Positions 9,006-16,653 of a DNA stretch of 35,111 bases are shown piece after piece. A program made the translations under genes and the position numbers. Position 1 is the stretch's first letter. Every line of letters starts with the position of its first letter. This DNA comes from Pelagibacteraceae bacterium (GTDB taxonomy: Bacteria > Pseudomonadota > Alphaproteobacteria > Pelagibacterales > Pelagibacteraceae). The notes under the pieces are model-generated. The model did no database searches and was not told where the DNA came from. It was given only the letters and a program-made list of their open reading frames with translations. The stretch covers positions 1-35,111 of the forward strand of contig VTPE01000004.1 in assembly GCA_008638005.1 (NCBI GenBank), in the 5' to 3' direction.

Positions 9006-9034
9006 TTGACCAAGAGAAGTTAAAGAAATATATC
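9006..9034 (+). promoter_or_regulatory. rpmB promoter, predicted near-leaderless
   Basis: TTGACC (9006-9011), a 17-bp spacer and TATATC (9029-9034) make the best sigma-70-type promoter in the window besides the rRNA one. Transcription should start near 9041, only about 4 nt before the rpmB ATG at 9045, leaving no room for a ribosome binding site. Confidence 0.6.
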
Positions 9035-9044
9035 CTCTTCACCT

Positions 9045-9362
9045 ATGGCAAATATATGTGAGTTAACTGGTAAGCGTCCAATGACAGGGCATAAGGTGTC
9101 ACACGCTAATAATAAGACGAAGAGAAGATTTTACCCTAATCTGAAAAAGGTCTCTTTAAAGAGCGAATTATTAAGAAAAAACGTTAATTTAAAAATTTCA
9201 ACTAGAGCCTTAAAGGCTGTAGACTTTAGAGGTGGCTTAGACCAATTTTTAATTAGAGCTAAGAATAAAAATTTAGCACCAAGAATTAAAAAAATTAAAA
9301 AAGCATTAATGCTAAAAACAAAAGTTAATTCACCTAAAGCAAAGCCTGTTAAAGCTAATTGA
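9045..9362 (+). CDS. rpmB: 50S ribosomal protein L28
   Basis: A 105-residue basic protein beginning MANICELTGKRPMTG, the classic L28 N-terminus, followed by the HKVSHANNKTKRRFYPN region and LKISTRALKAVDFRGGL. L28 is a structural protein of the large ribosomal subunit. It is slightly longer than the E. coli form (78), as usual in alphaproteobacteria, with a Lys-rich tail. The start is fixed by homology and by the promoter at 9006-9034, which leaves almost no leader. The upstream bases (tcctcttcacct) contain no Shine-Dalgarno motif. The stop overlaps the TTG start of the next gene. Confidence 0.97.
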   Translation: MANICELTGKRPMTGHKVSHANNKTKRRFYPNLKKVSLKSELLRKNVNLKISTRALKAVDFRGGLDQFLIRAKNKNLAPRIKKIKKALMLKTKVNSPKAKPVKAN

Positions 9363-9934
9363 GCTATAAAAAACTAATCCCATATATCGTTGCTATGATG
9401 CTAATCGTTTTAGCATCTAATTATTTGGTTCAATTTTCATTTCCCTATTTTAACTTACAAAATATTTTAACTTGGGGTGCATTTACTTATCCCATAGCAT
9501 TTTTGGTAACTGATTTAGCTAACCGAATACACGGGATTCAATTTACAAAAAGAGTCATCCATGCTGGTTTTGTATGGGGCGTTTTAGTTTCCCTATTTTT
9601 TTCAATTAGCGACTTTAATTTAATTTCTATACGAATTGTAATTGGTTCTGGTACCGCATTTTTCATCGCTCAACTACTTGATGCCAATATTTTTAATAAA
9701 CTTAGACATAGTAAGCTATGGTTTGTTCCACCTTTTTTATCATCTTTAATTTCATCAGCTGTTGATACCATTTTGTTTTTTTCAATCGCATTTTATGGAA
9801 CTGAAGTTCCATGGATTAGTTTAGCTCTTGGTGATTTTATTGTAAAAATATTAATAGCAATGTTAATGCTAGTTCCCTTCAGGATGATACTTGTAAACCT
9901 GAATTTAATTCAAGGTTCGTCTTTTAGCAGGTGA
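9359..9934 (+). CDS. VUT/YhhQ family transporter (probable queuosine precursor uptake)
   Basis: A membrane protein of up to 191 residues with five to six hydrophobic segments and the VUT (DUF165/YhhQ) signature [19 protein letters not shown] near residues 41-59. Family members import preQ0/preQ1 for queuosine in tRNA; that role is known for E. coli YhhQ and inferred here. The likely start is TTG at 9359, overlapping the rpmB TGA in a TTGA junction that mimics the common ATGA coupling. The first in-frame ATG is 9395, which would cut 12 residues including [10 protein letters not shown] before the first helix. The last 30 bp overlap the 3' end of cobT. Confidence 0.85.
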   Translation: MSYKKLIPYIVAMMLIVLASNYLVQFSFPYFNLQNILTWGAFTYPIAFLVTDLANRIHGIQFTKRVIHAGFVWGVLVSLFFSISDFNLISIRIVIGSGTAFFIAQLLDANIFNKLRHSKLWFVPPFLSSLISSAVDTILFFSIAFYGTEVPWISLALGDFIVKILIAMLMLVPFRMILVNLNLIQGSSFSR

Positions 9935-11689
9935 ATTAATAAATAGATCAACTAACTGATCTACCATAGCATCACCCAACTCTTGAACATCTGCTATTTT
10001 CACAGCCTTTTGATAATAATTTGTTACATCATGCCCAATACCAATAGCATTAATTTCAATATCAGAGTTATTTTCAATCCATTGAACAACTTTTTTGAGA
10101 TGTTGTTCTAAATAGCTTGGCGAATTTACGGACAGGGTAGAATCATCTACTGGAGCGCCATCAGATATAACCATTATAATTTTTCTTTCTTCTTTCCTTT
10201 TTTTTAATCGGTTGTAGGCCCAAAGAACCGCTTCTCCATCTATATTCTCTTTTAATATTCCTTCTTTTAACATTAGCCCAAGATTATTTTTTGATCTTCT
10301 CCAAGGTGTGTCCGCAGATTTATAGATGATATGACATAGATCATTTAATCGACCAGGATTTTCTCTTTTATGTTTCATCCAAAGTTCTCGACTTTTTCCA
10401 CCTTTCCAATTTTGAGTTGTGAATCCTAAAATTTCCACTTTAACCGAACAACGTTCTAACGTTCTAGATAATATATCTGCACAAATTGCAGCAATAGTTA
10501 TCGGACGCCCACGCATTGAACCTGAATTATCAATGAGTAATGTAACGATGGTATCTTTAAAATCGATGTCCTTTTCTTTTTTATAAGACAAGGAGTTAAA
10601 CGGATCCATAATAACTCTAGGCAACTTAGATGCATCCAGCAATCCTTCTTCTAAATCAAAATTCCAAGATCTATTTTGTTTTGCAAGTAATTTTCTTTGT
10701 AATTTATTAGCCAATCTAGAAATAAAAGATTGCAAGGAAGACAATTGTAGATCGAGGTTATTTCTAAGTTTAGAAATCTCTTCATCAGTAATAAGTTCAT
10801 TGGCTTCTAAAATTTTATCGTATTGATTTGTAAAAATTTTATATTTGTTAGGATCATTCGTTGACTGTTTTTGAGCCCTTGTTGTTTTGACATCTTCATC
10901 ATCACTATCTTCTAGAGCAATTTCCTGATCATTAAGGCTTGGATCGAAGTCTATTTCAGGGACTAAACTTTCCATATCAAATTCTGGCTTTTGCGATTGT
11001 TGATTTTCTTGCTCTTGCAGTTGTTGTTGCTCATTATCTTGATTATCATTATTGGAGTCATCCTCATTATCATTTTCTACATTTTGTGGATTTGAATTTT
11101 GATCCTGGATTTCCAAATCATGAATAATAGAATTGATCTTTTGTCCATATGCTTTTTGATCATCCAAACTTTTAGTAAGTGAAAAAATTTTATCTGAGAC
11201 CTTATTATCAAATATTTCATTCCACCTTTTAAAATCATCTTTTTTATTTGCTGGCACTTTAAAGCCCATGACTTTACCTCTTAAATAAGCCTCAAAAGCA
11301 TCAGCTATAAAATTTTGTGAATGAACATTACTTTCTGATATTTTTTTTTGATAAAATTGATTAAGATTATTTTTTATTCCTTTAAATTGATCTGAGCCAA
11401 TTTTTTCATATCTAATTTTTTCTGCTACTTGATACAAACTTCGGCTAATCGTACCAGATGGTTGGTTTTTATTTAATATATATTCATCACTGTATTTAAT
11501 TTTTAAAGCGTCACTATCAGATAATACGCGAGCCTCTAAGATTTCTTCTTGATTTTCTGGTGATAAAATTTTTGGTTTACTAATTTTTTCAAACTTCTCC
11601 TTTTTTTCCTGTAAGTTTGATCTTGCAATAGCTTTTGCAGTCGAGTGTATTGCGGTTTTAAATTTTTCTAATTTTGAATTATTCGACAT
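9905..11689 (-). CDS. cobT: CobT-type cobaltochelatase subunit (VWA protein)
   Basis: A 594-residue protein with the CobT layout: a conserved N-terminal helical part (to about 190), a low-complexity acidic linker rich in Asp, Glu, Asn and Gln (about 195-270), a helical part, and a C-terminal von Willebrand factor A domain with the metal-site motif DNSGS at 387-391. In aerobic cobalamin synthesis CobT and CobS form a chaperone-like complex that powers cobalt insertion by CobN. No cobN or other cobalamin gene is visible. It overlaps cobS by 11 bp, so the two are co-expressed. If the pathway is absent, the pair may remodel another protein, in the manner of MoxR/VWA pairs. Confidence 0.92.
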   Translation of the reverse strand: MSNNSKLEKFKTAIHSTAKAIARSNLQEKKEKFEKISKPKILSPENQEEILEARVLSDSDALKIKYSDEYILNKNQPSGTISRSLYQVAEKIRYEKIGSDQFKGIKNNLNQFYQKKISESNVHSQNFIADAFEAYLRGKVMGFKVPANKKDDFKRWNEIFDNKVSDKIFSLTKSLDDQKAYGQKINSIIHDLEIQDQNSNPQNVENDNEDDSNNDNQDNEQQQLQEQENQQSQKPEFDMESLVPEIDFDPSLNDQEIALEDSDDEDVKTTRAQKQSTNDPNKYKIFTNQYDKILEANELITDEEISKLRNNLDLQLSSLQSFISRLANKLQRKLLAKQNRSWNFDLEEGLLDASKLPRVIMDPFNSLSYKKEKDIDFKDTIVTLLIDNSGSMRGRPITIAAICADILSRTLERCSVKVEILGFTTQNWKGGKSRELWMKHKRENPGRLNDLCHIIYKSADTPWRRSKNNLGLMLKEGILKENIDGEAVLWAYNRLKKRKEERKIIMVISDGAPVDDSTLSVNSPSYLEQHLKKVVQWIENNSDIEINAIGIGHDVTNYYQKAVKIADVQELGDAMVDQLVDLFINSPAKRRTLN

Positions 11690-12644
11690 TGCTTTTAGAT
11701 GAAGTCAGATCTTCACCAAAACATCTTTGGTAGTATTCAGCAATAATCGGTCGTTCTAGTTCATCACATTTATTTAAGAAAGAAACTTTAAATGAATGTT
11801 TTAGATCAGAGAAAATTTTATAATTATCCGCCCAAGTTAAAACTGTTCTTGGACTCATGACTGTTGAAATATCGCCATTTGCAAAACCATTTCTTGTGAG
11901 GTTAGCAACCTGGACCATGTTTTTTATAATCTGTTTACCTTCAGTGTTTTTTAAAAATTCACATTTTGCCAGAATAATAGCTTCTTCTTTTTGTGCTTCT
12001 AAATAATTTAATGTTGTAACAATATTCCATCTGTCCATCTGACCCTGATTTATTTGTTGTGTTCCGTGATATAGACCAGTTGTATCACCAAGGCCTATAG
12101 TATTAGCTGTAGCAAACAACCTAAACGCTTGATTGGGTTTTATGACTTTATTTTTATCTAAGAGGGTAAATTTACCTTCGCTTTCTAAAACTCTTTGAAT
12201 TACAAACATGACATCTGGTCTGCCAGCATCATATTCATCAAACACAAGAGCTACTGGATTTTGTAAAGACCAAGGTAATATGCCTTCTTTAAATTCTGTG
12301 ATTTGCTTACCATCTTTAATTACAATCGCATCTTTACCAATAAGATCTATTCTGCTGATATGACTATCAAGATTAACCCGAACACATGGCCAATTAAGTC
12401 TTGCTGCCACTTGCTCAATATGAGTAGATTTTCCAGTACCATGATAGCCCTGTACCATTACTCTTTTGTTATTTGAAAACCCTGCGAGTATTGCAAGTGT
12501 AGTTTCTTTATCAAAGATATAATTGTTATCGATTTCTGGAACATAGTCATTTTTCTCTGAGAATGCCGGGACTTCTAAATCAGCATCAATATTAAAAGTT
12601 TGTTTAACTGAAATTTTTAAATCTGGTTGTTGTTCAGCTATCAT
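11679..12644 (-). CDS. cobS: CobS-type cobaltochelatase AAA+ ATPase subunit
   Basis: A 321-residue AAA+ ATPase of the usual CobS length. Walker A is GYHGTGKS (66-73) and Walker B is VFDEYD (134-139); the C-terminal half carries the sensor-like [15 protein letters not shown] stretch typical of CobS. With CobT it forms the ATP-driven part of the aerobic cobaltochelatase. It lies 5 nt downstream of the J-domain gene and overlaps cobT by 11 bp, giving a three-gene operon of J-protein, AAA+ ATPase and VWA protein. This order is common in alphaproteobacteria. All ATPase motifs look intact, so the gene is under selection. Confidence 0.94.
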   Translation of the reverse strand: MIAEQQPDLKISVKQTFNIDADLEVPAFSEKNDYVPEIDNNYIFDKETTLAILAGFSNNKRVMVQGYHGTGKSTHIEQVAARLNWPCVRVNLDSHISRIDLIGKDAIVIKDGKQITEFKEGILPWSLQNPVALVFDEYDAGRPDVMFVIQRVLESEGKFTLLDKNKVIKPNQAFRLFATANTIGLGDTTGLYHGTQQINQGQMDRWNIVTTLNYLEAQKEEAIILAKCEFLKNTEGKQIIKNMVQVANLTRNGFANGDISTVMSPRTVLTWADNYKIFSDLKHSFKVSFLNKCDELERPIIAEYYQRCFGEDLTSSKSNVE

Positions 12645-12649
12645 TAATT

Positions 12650-13300
12650 TTATGCAACCTTTTGTTTATCGCTGAGCGATGTTTTTAAATACGAGTAAGC
12701 AATTGTAATTTCTTTGAGTTTTTCTTCGTATTTTGTATCGCCTGCATTCATATCAGGGTGATATTTTTTGACAAGTTTTTTGAATTGTTCTTTGACCGCA
12801 ACCCAACTGATATTAGGTTTAAGGTCCATTTTTTTTAAAGCTTCAATTTGTTTTTCAGTATATTTTTGACTTCCCCGATCAAGTGTACTTTTGAATTTTG
12901 AAATATTTAGAAGCTCATCTTCAATTGCATTATTCCATAACTCATGAAAAAAATTATCCATTGATCCAAACTTTTGTGTTTTTCTATGTCCAATGATGTC
13001 CTGAAAAACAAAGTCTTCAATTTGGGCTTGGGACATTCCTTCGAAAAAATCCCATTTTTTATTATATTCTTTTACATGCTCTTCGCAAAACCAAAGGTAT
13101 CCATCACTATGTTTCGCAGGCGCTTTATACTCTCCAAGTTCTGTGCATGAACTCCAATTACAATTTAAATCTTGGTTTTTAGTATATTGCTCAAAATGGG
13201 CATGACAAAAAATTTTATATTCTTTATTTTTCTTATCTCTTACTAAAACTTCTTTAAATCCACGTTCAAAACAGTTTGGGCTTTCGCAATTTTTTTTCAT
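12650..13300 (-). CDS. J-domain protein with a duplicated zinc-site pattern
   Basis: A 216-residue protein. The C-terminal part (about 163-210) is a J domain with the HPD tripeptide, which would stimulate an Hsp70 (DnaK) ATPase. The N-terminal part holds two copies of a Cys/His pattern: C5-x4-C10 with C32-x2-H35, and C47-x4-C52 with C72-x2-H75; both copies end in similar FCxxHxxxY stretches. The second copy, followed by the YNKKWDFFEGMS stretch, matches the normal head of this alphaproteobacterial family; the first looks like an added copy. Zinc binding is inferred from residues only. It is the first gene of the cobS-cobT operon and diverges from bolA across just 25 bp. Confidence 0.85.
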   Translation of the reverse strand: MKKNCESPNCFERGFKEVLVRDKKNKEYKIFCHAHFEQYTKNQDLNCNWSSCTELGEYKAPAKHSDGYLWFCEEHVKEYNKKWDFFEGMSQAQIEDFVFQDIIGHRKTQKFGSMDNFFHELWNNAIEDELLNISKFKSTLDRGSQKYTEKQIEALKKMDLKPNISWVAVKEQFKKLVKKYHPDMNAGDTKYEEKLKEITIAYSYLKTSLSDKQKVA

Positions 13301-13325
13301 TTATGATATATAATATAAAATATTC
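13301..13325. promoter_or_regulatory. 25-bp divergent spacer between the J-domain gene and bolA
   Basis: The two start codons are separated by only 25 bp of pure AT-rich sequence with TATAAT at 13309-13314 on the plus strand and TATA-like hexamers on the minus strand. Transcription from this -10 would begin about 5 nt before the bolA ATG. Both -35 regions must lie inside the opposite gene, so both mRNAs are expected to be leaderless or nearly so. Confidence 0.35.
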
Positions 13326-13586
13326 ATGAATGCTGAAATAGAAATTAAAAATAAATTATTAAAAGAACTGGGGTTATCAAGCGTTGAAGTAATTAACAAT
13401 TCTCATTTACATCAACATCATGATCAGTCTCCTAAAAACGGCAATAGTCATTTTAAGTTAATTATTAATGACAAAGAATTATTTATGTTAAATAAGATTA
13501 AGGCGCATCAAAAAATATATTCTTGCCTTTCTAGTGAAATGCAAAGCTATATTCATGCTTTGGAAATTGAAATAATTAATGTTTAG
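13326..13586 (+). CDS. bolA: BolA family protein
   Basis: An 86-residue single-domain protein with the BolA core: an N-terminal helix, the variable His-rich loop (HLHQHHDQ, about 28-35), SHFKLII, the KAHQKIYSCL helix region, and the closing IHALEI motif. BolA proteins partner with monothiol glutaredoxins and bind [2Fe-2S] clusters through His residues, acting in iron-sulfur and iron handling. No glutaredoxin gene is in the window. It is divergent from the J-domain/cobS/cobT operon and its last 11 bp overlap the convergent CorC gene. The start is the only in-frame ATG that gives the full domain. Confidence 0.92.
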   Translation: MNAEIEIKNKLLKELGLSSVEVINNSHLHQHHDQSPKNGNSHFKLIINDKELFMLNKIKAHQKIYSCLSSEMQSYIHALEIEIINV

Positions 13587-14841
13587 TTTCTTTATTTAAA
13601 GTAACTTTGACTTGAGTAATTTGATTTTTATTTTTATTTAAAATTTCATAAACAATATCGTCAAATTTAAACGTCTGTCCAACCTCAGGGAGAGCTTCTG
13701 TTTTATAAATAATATATCCAGCCAAAGTTGAAGAAAAATTTTCTGGCAAATTCAGATCTAATTCTCTGTTAATATCACGAATATTCACGTCACCTCTAAT
13801 ACGATAGTGTTTATCGTCAATTCTTCTTATGCCAATAGTTGAAAAGTCAGTTTCATCAAATATATTTCCGACAATTTCCTCAATAATATCTTCTAATGAA
13901 ATTAAACCCATTAACTCACCATATTCATCAATAACAAAGGCAATTTTTTCCTTACGCTTAATAAACTCATTAAGCTGGTCCTTAACCTTTGTTGTCTCTG
14001 GTATGAACCATGGCTGAATAATGCTCTTTTTAATTTTTTCTTTATCAATCGAGCCGCTTTGGTCCAGATGACTTAAAATATTTTTAGCATGTATTATTCC
14101 TAAAATATTATTGGGCTCGCCCTCCCAAACTGGAATTCGACTAAATGAGCTATTGGCAATCGTAGAATAAATTTTATCATTAGAGCTTAAATCCAATGAA
14201 TAAATATTTTTTCTATGTGTCATTATTTTTTCTACAGTTATCTCTTTTAAATCCAGTATTGCATTAATCATTTCACTCTCATCTTTGTGGAGGCCGCCCT
14301 CATCTTCGTGCATATCAATAATATTTCTAATATTTTCAGTTGCGGAGTGATTTTGTTTTTTTGGATCAATAGAAAAAATTTTATAAATAACAAAGTTTAT
14401 TCCTTTAAGGATTAAAACTATTGGATAAAAAATTTTGACAAAGATTGTTAAAGGTGTTGAAAAAAATAACGCAAATCGATCTGATTTTATTAAAGCAATG
14501 TTTTTAGGTAAAACTTCAGCAAAAATGACTATCAAACACGTCATTACAAGTGTCGAATAAAAAATACCCTCATCTCCAAAATATTTAATTAAAATGGCAG
14601 TAGCTAATACTGAAGCTAGAATGTTAACAATATTATTTCCAATTAGAATTGAGCTAATTAAGTCATTTTTGTTATCAATGAGATTAAGAAGTTTTTTTGC
14701 TCTTTTATCTCCTTTATTAGCTAATTTATGAATTTTACTTCTATCAACTGAAGTGACTGATGTTTCAGATCCAGAGAACATTCCAGATATGATTATTAAA
14801 AGCGCTATATAAAAAATGGAAAGATAATTAATAGATTCCAT
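13576..14841 (-). CDS. HlyC/CorC (CNNM) family transporter with CBS domains
   Basis: A 421-residue inner-membrane protein. Residues 1 to about 165 form the DUF21/CNNM transmembrane domain with the signature GMFSGSETS near 20-28 and the AEVLPKNIA stretch; about 190-320 is a pair of CBS domains, with FVIDEYGELMGLISLEDIIE near the end of the second; about 335-415 is the C-terminal CorC/HlyC domain (YRIRGDVNIRDINREL). The family is linked to Mg2+/Co2+ efflux or magnesium homeostasis; the old 'hemolysin' label is misleading. Its start overlaps aroB by 14 bp, so it belongs to the aroK-aroB operon, a usual alphaproteobacterial arrangement. Confidence 0.92.
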   Translation of the reverse strand: MESINYLSIFYIALLIIISGMFSGSETSVTSVDRSKIHKLANKGDKRAKKLLNLIDNKNDLISSILIGNNIVNILASVLATAILIKYFGDEGIFYSTLVMTCLIVIFAEVLPKNIALIKSDRFALFFSTPLTIFVKIFYPIVLILKGINFVIYKIFSIDPKKQNHSATENIRNIIDMHEDEGGLHKDESEMINAILDLKEITVEKIMTHRKNIYSLDLSSNDKIYSTIANSSFSRIPVWEGEPNNILGIIHAKNILSHLDQSGSIDKEKIKKSIIQPWFIPETTKVKDQLNEFIKRKEKIAFVIDEYGELMGLISLEDIIEEIVGNIFDETDFSTIGIRRIDDKHYRIRGDVNIRDINRELDLNLPENFSSTLAGYIIYKTEALPEVGQTFKFDDIVYEILNKNKNQITQVKVTLNKETKH

Positions 14842-15940
14842 TTTTTAGATCTTTTTCAATTAAGGGTATGAAGCTTTTTTTCAAGGTAGTTTCCTTAATT
14901 ATAAATGAACCAATCTTTTTTAAAAGTATTATTTTAATATTTTTTCCATCTGATTTTTTATCATTGTTCATAATGGTAAAAACTTTTTTTAAATTTTTGT
15001 TTTTAACAATTTTACTGTAACTAAATTTTAAATTTAATTGATTATATAGATTAATAATTTTTTTGAGTTCTACAGAAGGCAAGTAACCTAACTGGTTTGA
15101 TAATCTAGATGCTACAACCATGCCTATTAATACGGCTTCGCCGTGAATAATTGTTTTTGAGTAATTGGTTACCGTTTCAAGGGCATGAGCAAACGTATGA
15201 CCAAAATTTAATATGGCTCTGATATTTTTTTCTTTCTCATCTTTTTTTACGACAAAGGCCTTATGACGACAACTTTGATAAATAGCTTGTTCAATTATTT
15301 TAAAATTTTTTCTTTTTAAGATTACTTCTCCATTTTTTTCTAACCATTTAAAAAATTTTTTATCTAAAATTAATGCATATTTTAATATTTCAGCAAACCC
15401 TGCAACCATCTCTCTATAAGGTAATGTTTTTAAAGTTTGACTATCAATGAGTACGAAGCTTGGCTGATAAAAAGTACCAATTAAATTTTTACCAAACTGA
15501 TTATTAATTCCTGTTTTGCCTCCCACTGATGAGTCAACTTGCGAAAGTAATGTAGTTGGTATTTGAACAAAATTAATGCCTCTTTTATATATGCTAGCAG
15601 CAAACCCGGAAAGATCACCAATTACCCCACCGCCTAATGCTATTAAGCAATCTTCTCTACTAAAGTTATTTTTAGATAAGATGTTTGTAATTTGAAATAA
15701 ATATTTATCAGACTTTATTCTTTCTCCATCAGGCAAAGATATAGAAAAAACTTTAGCATTTGTAATTTTTCTTTTTAATTCCAGAGTATATTTTGATGGA
15801 ATATTTTTGGAAGTAACAACTAAAACTTTTTTAGTTTTTTTTAAAAACTTTCCTTGAAGGCTATGAAATTTTGATAAAATATTATTTCCAATAAAAATTG
15901 GATATTTTTTAGATAGAGTATGTACGTTTAAAATTTTCAT
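14828..15940 (-). CDS. aroB: 3-dehydroquinate synthase
   Basis: A 370-residue NAD-dependent enzyme that makes 3-dehydroquinate from DAHP, the second step of the shikimate pathway. The NAD-binding stretch GGGVIGD (103-109) is followed by IPTTLLSQVDSSVGGKTGIN; the metal ligands are expected at E184, H248 and H266 (motifs GFAEILKY, NFGHTFAHALE, HGEAV), all present. It sits between aroK (4-bp overlap) and the CorC gene (14-bp overlap), so the three genes are translated from one transcript. It is about ten residues longer than E. coli AroB, with a Lys-rich C-terminal tail. Confidence 0.96.
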   Translation of the reverse strand: MKILNVHTLSKKYPIFIGNNILSKFHSLQGKFLKKTKKVLVVTSKNIPSKYTLELKRKITNAKVFSISLPDGERIKSDKYLFQITNILSKNNFSREDCLIALGGGVIGDLSGFAASIYKRGINFVQIPTTLLSQVDSSVGGKTGINNQFGKNLIGTFYQPSFVLIDSQTLKTLPYREMVAGFAEILKYALILDKKFFKWLEKNGEVILKRKNFKIIEQAIYQSCRHKAFVVKKDEKEKNIRAILNFGHTFAHALETVTNYSKTIIHGEAVLIGMVVASRLSNQLGYLPSVELKKIINLYNQLNLKFSYSKIVKNKNLKKVFTIMNNDKKSDGKNIKIILLKKIGSFIIKETTLKKSFIPLIEKDLKNGIY

Positions 15941-16440
15941 AGATTTTCTATAATTTTTTTAACAATATTTTTTTTGTTATCAGACTTTGTTCTAATTGTA
16001 TAATCAGCCTTCTTATAAATTTCTTTTCTAGAATCATATATATCTTTGATCGATTTTTTTAGATTATTATAATCAAGCATAGGCCTTTTATTTTTTGATT
16101 GTAATAGTCGATCATAAATGTTTTCTAGATTTGTACTGATCCAAAAGGATATTCCATTCTTTTTAATTTCTTTTCTAATTTTAGAATTAATAAATGCACC
16201 ACCACCTAATGATAGAATTTTAGGTTTTCCATCAATCAATTTACAGCAAATTTTTTCCTCGATTTTTCTAAAATAATCCTCACCCTTCTTTTCAAAAATT
16301 GAGGGAATAGATATTTTGCACTTTTTTTCAATTTCTTGATCGCTATCAATAAAATTTAAATTTAAATTTTTTGCCAGCTCTTTACCCACAGAGGTTTTGC
16401 CCGAACCCATCATACCTATTAAGACTATTGTTTTTAACAT
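15937..16440 (-). CDS. aroK: Shikimate kinase
   Basis: A 167-residue P-loop kinase converting shikimate to shikimate-3-phosphate. The motifs are the P-loop GMMGSGKT (9-16), the shikimate-binding Asp in FIDSD (D32/D34), Arg58 in YFRKIE, the GGG loop (79-81) and the lid Arg in NKRPML. All key residues are in place and length is normal. It is the first gene of aroK-aroB-CorC on the minus strand and overlaps aroB by 4 bp. The promoter must lie in the 66-bp spacer shared with a tiny plus-strand ORF, where the minus strand has a TTGGTC - 18 bp - TAATAT arrangement. Confidence 0.95.
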   Translation of the reverse strand: MLKTIVLIGMMGSGKTSVGKELAKNLNLNFIDSDQEIEKKCKISIPSIFEKKGEDYFRKIEEKICCKLIDGKPKILSLGGGAFINSKIRKEIKKNGISFWISTNLENIYDRLLQSKNKRPMLDYNNLKKSIKDIYDSRKEIYKKADYTIRTKSDNKKNIVKKIIENL

Positions 16441-16469
16441 TGTGCGCTGAATAATATTAATTTATTAAC

Positions 16470-16488
16470 ACATTTTAGACCAAAATGT
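16470..16488. repeat. Short inverted repeat in the aroK divergent spacer
   Basis: ACATTTT-agacc-AAAATGT is a perfect 7-bp inverted repeat with a 5-nt centre, positioned between the aroK start and the plus-strand ORF at 16507. The spacing suits either an operator or a small hairpin; chance cannot be excluded in such AT-rich DNA. Confidence 0.3.
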
Positions 16489-16506
16489 TTATAAAACTAA
16501 TTATCC

Positions 16507-16653
16507 ATGATTAAAAAAATAATAATAAGATTCATAATTATTCTTACCCTGGTTTTGGGAATAATGTACTTTGTCAATTCTTTAGAAATTGGACCAGAGT
16601 CTAAAGAAGAAAAAAAAATCTTACCAAATGATATTATTATACAAGTTAAGTAA
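16507..16653 (+). CDS. Possible small single-span membrane protein (48 aa)
   Basis: An ATG at 16507 opens a 48-residue frame ending at TAA 16651-16653. It begins MIKKIIIRFIIILTLVLGI, a basic start followed by a hydrophobic segment (about 5-24), then a charged tail with a KEEKK run. The last 26 bp overlap the likely start (16628) of the next gene in another frame, which would suit translational coupling. I do not recognise the family. The membrane-protein-like composition argues for a real gene, but an AT-rich frame this short can arise by chance. It is the only candidate to fill the space between the aroK promoter region and the secreted-protein gene. Confidence 0.45.
   Translation: MIKKIIIRFIIILTLVLGIMYFVNSLEIGPESKEEKKILPNDIIIQVK

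Noticed and set aside
8949-9059. Short frame (about 36 residues) running into the rpmB start
   Set aside because: The strong promoter at 9006-9034 lies inside it and would start transcription downstream of its ATG; no membrane, signal or leader-peptide features.
16589-16627. TTG start giving 13 extra residues on the secreted protein
   Set aside because: The added DQSLKKKKKSYQ stretch sits before a good signal peptide that begins at the ATG 16628; the ATG also suits coupling with the small upstream ORF.
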